Assembly (NCBI RefSeq): GCF_004345605.1
Contig: NZ_SLVY01000006.1
Location: 248,001 to 312,000 of the forward strand
Reading direction: 5' to 3'
DNA: 64,000 nt
Source: Rhodococcus sp. SMB37
Lineage (GTDB): Bacteria > Actinomycetota > Actinomycetes > Mycobacteriales > Mycobacteriaceae
Numbering within the stretch: the first letter of the stretch is position 1; each line of letters starts with the position of its first letter. Shown here piece by piece: positions 53,095-60,275 of the stretch. The notes under the pieces are model-generated. The model saw only the letters and a list, made by a program, of their open reading frames with translations. It made no database searches and was not told the origin of the DNA. A program made the translations under genes and the position numbers.

Positions 53095-54774
53095 TCAGGT
53101 CGTGCGGACCACATTCAGCATCGAGGCAGTGTCCACGAATTTGACGCGTGGCCGTTTGCGTGCCCTACCCGCGGCCTTTTCCGCCTTGTCTATGGCGGTC
53201 CAACCCTTGAAATTCACGATGTCGGGTTGGCGCTCGGCGACCAGCGCGGTCAGGGACTCTGCGTCGTGGCCAGGCACCGGCAAGCTTCCTGCAAGATAGT
53301 CTTGCAGTAACAGATCGACGGTATCGATGGCGCACTTCTTGTTGGTGCCGATGACACCCGAAGGGCCGCGCTTTATCCAGCCCGTGACGTACACACCCGG
53401 GAGGGGCTCACGGCTAGCTGGGTCGACGACACGTCCCCCGACGTTCGGTATGACACCGCGTGCGTTGTCGAACGGTAGGTCCGGCATGGCGACGCCGTGG
53501 TAGCCGACTGCTCGCAGCACCAGTCCGGCCTCGAGTGTCTCGGTCTGATCGGTAGCGACCGCCATGACTGCGCCGTCGCTCTCCTGCTCGAGGCGATTGC
53601 GAGTCACGCGTACCGACTCGACGCGGTCGGTGCCGACGATCTCGGTGGGGGACACAAGGTAGCGCAGTACCAGGCGCTTCTTGTTCCCTGTTGGGTTCCC
53701 GGCCGCCACTTCTTGGGCGAACATCACTTTCGAGCGGACGGACGGCTCGGTGTCGTCGGCGTCGAGAATTGCCTGCGTCAACTCATCGGTAGCAACTTCG
53801 TCGCTGTCGATGATCAGGTCGACGTCCGGCAGGTCGCGCAGCGCGAGCATTTCCGGATTGGTGTATCCCGCTTGGGCGACGCCTCGACGGCCGAGTACGA
53901 CGACCTCGCGCACGTTGCTGGTGCGCAGCGCGTCCAATGCATGATCCGCGATGTCGGTGTGATCCAAATCTTCCGGATCCGTCAACAGAATTCGCGCGAC
54001 GTCGAGGGCGACGTTGCCGTTGCCGATGACGACGACATGATCACTGGACAGATCGAATGTTCGATCGGCATAGTCGGGGTGTCCGTTGTACCAGGCGACG
54101 AACTCGGTTGCCGTGTGGCTGCCGGCCAAATCTTCGCCGGGAATGCCGAGACGGCGGTCCGAGGAGGCACCGACGGCGTAAATGACTGCGTGGTGACGCT
54201 CGACCAACTCTTCGTGGGTGATGTGGGTGCCGATCTCCACGCCGAGGTTGAGGTTGAACGAGCTCTTTTTGGCGAGTGATTCGAAGACGACGGTGACTGC
54301 TTTGGTACCCGGGTGGTCGGGAGCTACACCGAATCTGACAAGGCCGTAAGGAGTCAGTAACCGGTCGAACATCTCGACTCGCGCGCCTCTCATCGAGACG
54401 ATCTCGAGGGCTGCATAAAAAGCTGCAGGTCCAGAGCCGACTATCGCTACCCGCATGCCGGAGTAATCGGCCTTGCGCCACGGAGGCGTGACCGGGGCGA
54501 GTGTGCCGCTGCTCATCGGGCGGAGATCGAAGTATTCGGAATTGAGTGAGCGGTAAGGCTCGTCCCGCTCATCGAGTTCGTCATCCGGGCGGATTGCGTC
54601 GACCGGACACTCCTCGGCGCATGCCCCGCAGTCGATGCAGGCCTGAGGGTCGATGTGCAACATCTCCGTCCGCATGAACGGCGCTTCCTCCGGGGTGGGA
54701 TGAATGCAATCGACCGGACAGACAGCGACGCACGACGCATCGTTGCAGCAGGCTTGCAGGATCACAAAGGCCAT
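53095..54774 (-). CDS. fprB: Ferredoxin-fused ferredoxin-NADP reductase, FprB-like
   Basis: A 559-residue fusion. Residues 1-60 are a 7Fe-type ferredoxin (CCNDASCVAVCP, CIDCGACAEECP). The rest is an adrenodoxin-reductase-like flavoprotein with VAIVGSGPAAFYAAL for FAD, VVVIGNGNVALDVARIL for NADPH and a C-terminal VTGWIKRGPSGVIGTNK. It carries electrons from NADPH to iron-sulfur partners, probably the P450 and oxygenases here. I start at MAFVILQ (54774), since the GTG 12 bases earlier lies in the ribosome site. A TGAC-type operator sits in its promoter. Confidence 0.88.
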   Translation of the reverse strand: MAFVILQACCNDASCVAVCPVDCIHPTPEEAPFMRTEMLHIDPQACIDCGACAEECPVDAIRPDDELDERDEPYRSLNSEYFDLRPMSSGTLAPVTPPWRKADYSGMRVAIVGSGPAAFYAALEIVSMRGARVEMFDRLLTPYGLVRFGVAPDHPGTKAVTVVFESLAKKSSFNLNLGVEIGTHITHEELVERHHAVIYAVGASSDRRLGIPGEDLAGSHTATEFVAWYNGHPDYADRTFDLSSDHVVVIGNGNVALDVARILLTDPEDLDHTDIADHALDALRTSNVREVVVLGRRGVAQAGYTNPEMLALRDLPDVDLIIDSDEVATDELTQAILDADDTEPSVRSKVMFAQEVAAGNPTGNKKRLVLRYLVSPTEIVGTDRVESVRVTRNRLEQESDGAVMAVATDQTETLEAGLVLRAVGYHGVAMPDLPFDNARGVIPNVGGRVVDPASREPLPGVYVTGWIKRGPSGVIGTNKKCAIDTVDLLLQDYLAGSLPVPGHDAESLTALVAERQPDIVNFKGWTAIDKAEKAAGRARKRPRVKFVDTASMLNVVRTT

Positions 54775-54798
54775 GAAATTTCCCACCTATTCGTGCAT

Positions 54799-54827
54799 AT
54801 CTGACGCTAATGTCTATCTTAAATCAA
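54799..54827 (-). promoter_or_regulatory. Promoter with internal operator for the reductase
   Basis: Reading leftward: TTGATT (54822-54827), 17 bases, TCAGAT (54799-54804). The imperfect palindrome TGACGCTAATGTCT (54802-54815) overlaps the -10, in the same geometry as at 34609 and 49602. Confidence 0.55.
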
Positions 54828-54891
54828 CGGGCACGTACCCATTGATCCGCCTTCTTACTCGAACCCATCACGTCCGGCGAACCCTGCACGG

Positions 54892-55140
54892 TTACCAGCG
54901 GTCCCGCGTGACTTCGGCCGTGAACGTCAGCGGGAGGGCTCGAGATGGAAGGTCTCCGCCGACTATGGGATGCGAGCAGTGGCTCCTTCGGCATGTTGTA
55001 TGTGGGAGCCGTGCATGAACTCGTCCAGTGTCATGCGGAGCTCGTTCCGTGCGAGATGCGAGCAGAGGCAGCGATGGAGGACCACCGGACGTGAGATGAG
55101 CTGGCAGGGCGCGGTCGAGTCGATCTTGTTGGGGCCACCG
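54892..55140 (-). pseudogene. Cytochrome P450 relic (C-terminal haem-loop region)
   Basis: On the leftward strand the frame contains HRCLCSHLARNELRMTLDEF at about 55017-55076, which is the P450 haem-binding loop and following helix (normally HRCLGSHLAR). Downstream, ARLPH, HAEGATAR and VGGDLPSRALPLTF, each a typical P450 tail piece, are split between two frames. So this is the frameshift-ridden last 80 codons of a lost P450, upstream of the reductase. Nothing of the oxygen-binding helix remains nearby. Confidence 0.6.
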
Positions 55141-55227
55141 CCTGCGTCGGTTTCCTGACTGCACCATTTCAGTCGTACTGTCTCGGAGCCGGCGTGCCAA
55201 GCGAGGTGCATGGCCGGAGTGCGCTGC

Positions 55228-56031
55228 CTACCGGGTGCCGTCGGTCGGTGCCCACTGTGCCGCAACGAGCCGGTTCTGCTTGCGGCTCTCGGCCATTCCT
55301 GTCTTCAGCAGTTCCACCATCTCGTCGAGACGGTCGATGACGCTGCCGTGGGCAGGTGCTACGAGCGTGGGACGGTACCGTTCGAACAGGGCCTCGAGGT
55401 CCGGTTCGCTGTGCCCGGAATCGACGTGCCGGGTCCAGAACAGTGCCCGCTCGTTGAGGAACACCGTTTGCTCGAGGTCCGGGGCCTGCGGCAACTCCGA
55501 AGAGTACAACCGACATTCACCGTTGAAATGATGGTGCGAATACGAGAACCCGTCCGCTACGAACATGACACCGCTACCGGTATCGAAGGCCCATACGGTA
55601 TTCGGCAGGTCGCGCCAGATTGCGGGCAACACATGGATCTCGCGTCCACCGAGATCGATGCGCTCGCCGACCGGGGTGGGCGCAAGCCGCTCGGCCAGCT
55701 GTGGGTAGTACAGGTGGTAGTCGCGGGTGTCACCGACCACCGTGAGCCCGGGATACTTGCGTGCCAGATGGGGGAGATTGCCGGCATGGGGCATCTCGGG
55801 ATGCGTGGGCAGAACGAAGTCGAGAGGCCGATCACCGAGCAGCTCGTCGAGTGCGGACTCGACGACGCCCCAGTGGGCGGGGTGACCTGTGTCGAGCAGC
55901 AACGTCCGTTCGTCGCCGACCACCAGGTACGTGGAGACGTGACCGTGCCAGATCTCGTCTCCGTATTCGAACTTGAGGCAGTCCCCCAGCCAGAACAAGC
56001 CCGGGGCGATCTCGCGAAACGGCTCAGCCAT
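55228..56031 (-). CDS. MBL-fold protein A (FprA/ODP-like), atypical metal motif
   Basis: A 267-residue metallo-beta-lactamase-fold protein. LLLDTGHP marks the first strand. The ligand motif reads THPEMPHAGN (HxExxH with Pro in place of Asp), with later ligands in FVADGFSYSHHH and APAHG. The HxE pattern is that of the flavodiiron/oxygen-sensing branch rather than HxHxDH hydrolases. The start overlaps the stop of the upstream MBL gene by eight bases; AGGAGAGG precedes it. Possibly a thioesterase- or lactonase-like hydrolase or a di-iron sensor. Confidence 0.75.
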   Translation of the reverse strand: MAEPFREIAPGLFWLGDCLKFEYGDEIWHGHVSTYLVVGDERTLLLDTGHPAHWGVVESALDELLGDRPLDFVLPTHPEMPHAGNLPHLARKYPGLTVVGDTRDYHLYYPQLAERLAPTPVGERIDLGGREIHVLPAIWRDLPNTVWAFDTGSGVMFVADGFSYSHHHFNGECRLYSSELPQAPDLEQTVFLNERALFWTRHVDSGHSEPDLEALFERYRPTLVAPAHGSVIDRLDEMVELLKTGMAESRKQNRLVAAQWAPTDGTR

Positions 56032-56875
56032 GAACGGGAACCTCTCCTGTGGAGTGAGCTCGACCGCAGGTCAGCAGAAGCTCGCGGGTCAGCTCGTAGT
56101 AGGAACGGACGGTCTCACGTCCGACGATGATCCGGCCGTGACCGGGCGCTATCGCACTGATGTCGTAGGTGTCGAAGAGCCGGTCCAGTTCTTCGACGAA
56201 CGGTGCCGGATCGGCGAGTAGCAACCAGTCGATCTTCGTGAACAGTCGGCGTGCCGCGGCGCTGCGGTCGAACGTGTCCGGAGTCGTGTGACGAACCAGA
56301 TCGGATCGATCCGCATGCTCGAGTGCCTCATATGCGAAGAAATCCGAGGTGAACAGTGTGCCCGTGCGCTCGTCGTACAGCCAGAACGTGGTCAGGACGC
56401 GGAGTGAGGTCGAGAGCAGGTCGACGCTACGCCCCGGGCCGACCTCGATGGTGTCTCCGGCCTTCTTGCGAAGGATCTCGATGTGGTGGTCGGTGCGGAT
56501 CTGTTCCTGCGGGCTGACGTCCTCGAAGAAATCGAACGGGTTGCTCACACCGCCGCCGAAAATGCTCACGACGTTGAAATCGCGAATGACCGGACCCAAT
56601 GCGGTCACACAGTCACCTTCGAACCGTGTGCAGAACACCGACAATTTCGTTTCGGGCCCGATGATCTCGCCCAGTTGGGCGAGCAGTGTGCTTTCATGCG
56701 CCGCGACACCGGGATCGATGAGGAGGGCGTGGCCGTCTTCGACGAGGAGAAAGGAGTTGACGGGTTCGAACGCCGACGTGCCGGGAGAGGCCCAGGACAG
56801 GCGCCCGTCGTTCGGTGCCGTGTCGCCGACTGCGTACAGCGCATCGGGCACGAGCTCTACAGGCTGGGAAGTCAT
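56024..56875 (-). CDS. MBL-fold protein B, degenerate metal motif
   Basis: A 283-residue MBL-fold paralogue of the next gene: VNSFLLVEDGHALLIDPG, then the ligand region CTRFEGDCVTALG, where both flanking His residues of HxExDH are replaced (Arg and Cys) while Glu and Asp remain. FTSDFFAYEAL and APGHG keep the later ligands. So it is the opposite of protein A, which keeps His but lacks Asp. Start MTSQPVELV at 56875 with AGGAG; the longer frame lacks family similarity. The two probably act as a heteromer. Confidence 0.75.
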   Translation of the reverse strand: MTSQPVELVPDALYAVGDTAPNDGRLSWASPGTSAFEPVNSFLLVEDGHALLIDPGVAAHESTLLAQLGEIIGPETKLSVFCTRFEGDCVTALGPVIRDFNVVSIFGGGVSNPFDFFEDVSPQEQIRTDHHIEILRKKAGDTIEVGPGRSVDLLSTSLRVLTTFWLYDERTGTLFTSDFFAYEALEHADRSDLVRHTTPDTFDRSAAARRLFTKIDWLLLADPAPFVEELDRLFDTYDISAIAPGHGRIIVGRETVRSYYELTRELLLTCGRAHSTGEVPVHG

Positions 56876-57000
56876 AGACAACTCCTGATCCGTTCGGGCG
56901 ATTGCCGGCATAGCCGATTTGTGCCTCAGATGGTCGAGATCCGTTGCTGTGCAAGTCTCTTTATCGAAAGTGTGTACTTCTGACCATGATATCGCGGATC

Positions 57001-57014
57001 TGACGACAGTGTAC
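57001..57014. promoter_or_regulatory. Candidate operator between MBL and DUF2889 genes
   Basis: TGACGACAGTGTAC, flanked as ATCTGACGACAGTGTACAT. It resembles the sites at 9411 and 26825. It lies 22 bases before the DUF2889 start and could serve both divergent genes. Confidence 0.4.
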
Positions 57015-57035
57015 ATTATCGGAGAAGGTAGAGCG

Positions 57036-58064
57036 ATGCGGAGGAAAGCTGTGGGCGAGAATTCGTGGGTACTGCGGAGAGGGGTGCACAATCCGACCGA
57101 TTCCACTCCGGCGCGATTGCCGTATTCCGTGCGGCGCACGACCGCGGTCGGCATCCTCCGCCCCGACGGTCACGAGGGCCCGTTGCTGTTGCACGGCAGC
57201 GGAAGGGATCTCGGCACTCATGGTGACGGATCGCCGGTGCAGTTCGGCAACGTGCACAGCGCTGTGGAGATCGACTTCGTTGGTGGTCGGACTGTGGTGT
57301 CCGCGGATGCGGGGCAGGCGGGTCCGGATCTGACCGCATTGGTGGGCGCTCGTGCCGGGTCGGGGTTTCGGTCCGCACTCGCGGCAGCGCTCCCGGACGG
57401 CGCTCGGGAGCACTCGCTGCTCCACCGCGTACTCGACGACGTACCCGTTGCGACGGTGATATCCGGTTACGCGCTCACTCGTGAGGACCCCGCCGTCGCC
57501 GCTGTACCGGTCCCACGGACGAGTGCCCTTCCCCGCGCGGATTATTGTGCGGGATTCGCCACCGGTGGAGTGTTCATCGGCGGAATCGAAAGCAACGGCA
57601 CGGCGCCCGTGGTGATCGGCCCGTCCGCGCCGGACTTCGTTCACGGGCCCGACCCGCTCGCGTGGCATCACATGGACGCCTTGCCTGCGAAAGGTATGCG
57701 CCGGTTGCGGCGGATCGATGTCCGCGGGGAAGGCGACCTCGTCGTCGACGCGATGTTCCGCGACAGCTACGTGGACGAGCACTGTATCGAGACGGTGGTG
57801 CACGAGTACCACCTGGACCTCACTGCCCGCGCGGACACGCTCGAGATCATCCGCGCGGTGGCGACCCCGCGTGTGCTGCCCTGGCCGGAATGCTCGGGCG
57901 CTGTGGCGGCAGTGGATCGGCTGATCGGCAAGACCGTGCTCAATGTTGCACCTCTTGTGGGGGCCGAGTTCAGGGGTGTCGGGTCGTGTACGCATCTCAA
58001 CGACCTGCTGCGGTCCGTGGTAGACGTCGCGGAGTTGTCGACGAAGCTGGCGGCGCTGCACTGA
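57036..58064 (+). CDS. DUF2889 family protein
   Basis: A 342-residue protein. I recognise the DUF2889 pattern: the N-terminal SVRRTTAVGILRPDG, the DAMFRDSYVDEHCIETVVHEY segment, and the C-terminal GVGSCTHLNDLLR. The function of this family is not established. It recurs in actinobacterial aromatic and steroid catabolic clusters, which suggests a role in CoA-ester handling or regulation, but nothing in the sequence proves it. GGAGAAGG precedes the ATG. Divergent from the MBL pair and convergent with the ferredoxin. Confidence 0.7.
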   Translation: MRRKAVGENSWVLRRGVHNPTDSTPARLPYSVRRTTAVGILRPDGHEGPLLLHGSGRDLGTHGDGSPVQFGNVHSAVEIDFVGGRTVVSADAGQAGPDLTALVGARAGSGFRSALAAALPDGAREHSLLHRVLDDVPVATVISGYALTREDPAVAAVPVPRTSALPRADYCAGFATGGVFIGGIESNGTAPVVIGPSAPDFVHGPDPLAWHHMDALPAKGMRRLRRIDVRGEGDLVVDAMFRDSYVDEHCIETVVHEYHLDLTARADTLEIIRAVATPRVLPWPECSGAVAAVDRLIGKTVLNVAPLVGAEFRGVGSCTHLNDLLRSVVDVAELSTKLAALH

Positions 58065-58088
58065 CCCGTTGGAAGACGGCGCGGCCGG

Positions 58089-58280
58089 TCAGTACAGAAC
58101 TTTGATCGCTCCCATCGGGCAGGCTGTCGCGCCGGCTTCGGCCGGACTCTCGGATCCCGATGGAACCTCGAAGTCCGTCGGGGTCGCGTAGCCGTCATCG
58201 TTCAGGTCGAAGAGATCCGGCGCTGTTGCCGCGCACATGCCGTGTCCTTCGCACTGGAGAGCATCGATGTGAATTCGCAT
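58089..58280 (-). CDS. Small [3Fe-4S]-type ferredoxin
   Basis: A 63-residue ferredoxin of the P450-partner kind. CEGHGMC has His replacing one Cys ligand, which fits a 3Fe cluster, and ACPMGAI supplies the last Cys. The acidic middle (DLFDLNDDG) is typical for docking to P450s. ACGGAG precedes the ATG at 58280. No P450 is adjacent, so the P450 at 34686 or one outside the window is the likely partner, with the FprB-like reductase feeding it. Confidence 0.85.
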   Translation of the reverse strand: MRIHIDALQCEGHGMCAATAPDLFDLNDDGYATPTDFEVPSGSESPAEAGATACPMGAIKVLY

Positions 58281-58334
58281 GGGGTACTCCGTTTCGGTGT
58301 TCGCTGATTCCAATTGGTTCTGGGAAATGATGTG

Positions 58335-59054
58335 CTATAAGCGAATTCGCCTGTGCCATCTGCGTAGATCCGCATCGTCGGCGCCGTGGTTCCGGAGCCA
58401 CCCTTTCGGTCCGCCCGGTGCGGTGGTGATCCGTTCGACGACCGCGGTAATCGCCGGTTCCGGCGTCTCGAGCCAATGGTCGTCGAGGAGTGGCCGGGCC
58501 GGCTGCGCTGTCCGGATGGAAGCCCACCGTTGTCGTAACGCGGGCATGTTCGAGGCGGTGGCGAGGTAGTCCGCGATCACTGCTTCGGGACGAACGTCGG
58601 CGGCGAGCAGTAGTGCGGCGATTGCTACGCCGGTGCGATCTTTTCCTACGGCGCAGTGGACGAGTACGGGCCCGTCCGCCTGCGCGACCAGTGAGACGAG
58701 CGCGGCGATGCGCGTGGCCCCGGAGTCGAGGATGAGATCGTAGAGCGCGGGTAGGTTTCCCGGCGGGGTAACCCCTGGCGCGGCGGCGTCGTGTAACGGA
58801 TGGTGATGCACCGTGGTCCTGTCCGGCCAGTCACATCGGGACCGCTGCACCTCACGGTTCGAGCGTAGGTCGATGACGACACTCGGCGGCCAGGATGAAA
58901 CGTGTTCCGGTACGGGGTCGTCCGTTCGGGGAGCGTCGCTTCGGTACAGCACTCCGGGACGAGTTGCGCCGCCGTCCTGCATTGGTAGCCCGGCTACGTC
59001 GCGCAGATTGGCGAGGCCGGGGATGGTGTGTGCGGCGGTCCCGGATTCGATCAC
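58335..59054 (-). CDS. Tyrosine phosphatase-like protein (Y_phosphatase3 type)
   Basis: A 239-residue protein of the PTP superfamily. The P-loop HCAVGKDRTG has the catalytic Cys and Arg plus Lys, as in the triple-specificity MptpB/LipA group, and NLRDVAGLPMQDG and YRSDAPRTDD are the usual N-terminal motifs. Substrates can be phosphotyrosine, phosphoserine or phosphoinositides. In a catabolic cluster with two APH-like kinases, a phospho-metabolite is another possibility. GTG start at 59054 follows AGAAGG. It has a promoter with an operator upstream. Confidence 0.8.
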   Translation of the reverse strand: MIESGTAAHTIPGLANLRDVAGLPMQDGGATRPGVLYRSDAPRTDDPVPEHVSSWPPSVVIDLRSNREVQRSRCDWPDRTTVHHHPLHDAAAPGVTPPGNLPALYDLILDSGATRIAALVSLVAQADGPVLVHCAVGKDRTGVAIAALLLAADVRPEAVIADYLATASNMPALRQRWASIRTAQPARPLLDDHWLETPEPAITAVVERITTAPGGPKGWLRNHGADDADLRRWHRRIRL

Positions 59055-59123
59055 ATCGGCTTCCTTCTGTGGGTCTCGGTGGGCCCGGACGCCCACAGTC
59101 GGTGGTCGCTAGGCTCGGCGCCC

Positions 59124-59152
59124 AGTCTAAGTGACGCAAACGTCAGAACCAA
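59124..59152 (-). promoter_or_regulatory. Promoter with perfect TGAC-N6-GTCA operator (phosphatase)
   Basis: Reading leftward: TTGGTT (59147-59152), 17 bases, TAGACT (59124-59129). TGACGCAAACGTCA (59132-59145) fills the spacer. It shares AAACGTCAGAA with the site at 1658. Confidence 0.55.
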
Positions 59153-59229
59153 GGATTCGGCGGTGCCTGATGAGAGTCGGGCATCGAGTGGTCCTCCACT
59201 GCCGGACGTCGGGTGGATCAGTAACCCAG

Positions 59230-59258
59230 TTGACCCCAATGAGTAATCGCATTACCGT
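59230..59258 (+). promoter_or_regulatory. Promoter with GAGTAAT palindrome (CoA operon)
   Basis: TTGACC (59230-59235), 17 bases, TACCGT (59253-59258). GAGTAATCGCATTAC (59241-59255) lies in the spacer, the same motif as at 17558 and 23719. It would drive the crotonase-CaiB-CaiB-lipoprotein operon with a leader of about 145 bases. Confidence 0.5.
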
Positions 59259-59411
59259 CTCGGTCGGTGGTGATCTGATTCACAGTTGGCTTCCGTCGGT
59301 GGCGCCGCGGCGCTCGAACCCGCATCCCGTCGATCCGTAGGCCGTGCACCGGCCGATGACGAAACTGCACTTCCTCGAAGAGAAGTGTCTTTCTACGAAA
59401 GGTGTCCCATC

Positions 59412-60275
59412 ATGGCAAGCCGGCACGGATTCGTGGACGCGGGCACCGGTGAGCGACAGTCGCCGTCTCGGTCCGACGGGGATGTTCCGACGCTCGACGT
59501 GCAGGTGGTGGGCTCGGTGGCGACGGTGACGTTCGACCGCCCCGCGGCGCGCAACGGGGTGACACCCAGCATGGTCAACGAGATGTACGAGGTTCTCGGG
59601 GCCTTGAGCGTCGACGCCACGATCTCGGTGGTGGTCCTGACCGGTGCAGGTGCAACATTCTGCCCCGGCGCCGACCTCAACCGCGGTCCCACTAAAGAAC
59701 CGGAGTCCCTACCGGACATCACCGCCTACCAATCGTCGACGTTGCTGCACGAGATGCCCCAGGTGACGGTGGCCGCGATCAACGGGGCGTGCGCGGGTGC
59801 AGGTCTCGCCTGGGCCGCGGCATGCGACCTGCGCGTCGCGGCCTCGGATGCGCGTTTCTCGACAGCCTTCCTGAACGTGGGACTGCCGGGCGAACTCGGT
59901 GCGCCGTGGACCCTCTCCCGGGCACTCGGCAGCGCCCGCGCAAGAGATCTGTGCTTCCTTCCCGCCAAGTTCGATGCCACCGAAGCCCTGCGCACGGGAT
60001 TCGTCTCGCGCGTCTTTCCCAGCGCGACCTTCCGCGAGGAGGCGGCCGCGATGACGGCCGAATTGGGAGCACACGATGTTGGTGTGCTCCGGACGATGAA
60101 GCAGAACTTCCTCGACACCGAGCGGCTCCCGCTCGACGAGTACATCGACCTCGAAGCGCGACGGCAGCTCGAGTCGTTCACCGGAGATGCGCGGATCGCG
60201 ACCTTGCAACGCTTCGCGCAGCAGCGAAATCGTTTGATCAGAAACAACTCCGAAGCGAAGCGAGGCGAGGAATGA
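59412..60275 (+). CDS. Enoyl-CoA hydratase/isomerase (crotonase)
   Basis: A 287-residue crotonase. N-terminal extension of about 25 residues, then VATVTFDRPAARNGVTP, oxyanion loops TFCPGADLNRG and NGACAGAGLAWAAACDL, and FLNVGLPGELGAPWTLSRALG in the active-site region, with a Glu after PG. C-terminal trimerisation helices follow. Hydration, isomerisation or dehalogenation-like chemistry cannot be separated by eye. The ATG at 59412 follows AAAGGTG. Its stop overlaps the next CaiB start, beginning a tightly coupled operon. Confidence 0.85.
   Translation: MASRHGFVDAGTGERQSPSRSDGDVPTLDVQVVGSVATVTFDRPAARNGVTPSMVNEMYEVLGALSVDATISVVVLTGAGATFCPGADLNRGPTKEPESLPDITAYQSSTLLHEMPQVTVAAINGACAGAGLAWAAACDLRVAASDARFSTAFLNVGLPGELGAPWTLSRALGSARARDLCFLPAKFDATEALRTGFVSRVFPSATFREEAAAMTAELGAHDVGVLRTMKQNFLDTERLPLDEYIDLEARRQLESFTGDARIATLQRFAQQRNRLIRNNSEAKRGEE

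Larger units (their letters stand above)
59055..59411. other. Divergent intergenic region with two operator types
   Basis: 357 bases between the phosphatase and crotonase genes. It contains a leftward promoter with TGACGCAAACGTCA and a rightward promoter with GAGTAATCGCATTAC, listed separately. Short frames here have no recognisable product. Confidence 0.5.
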
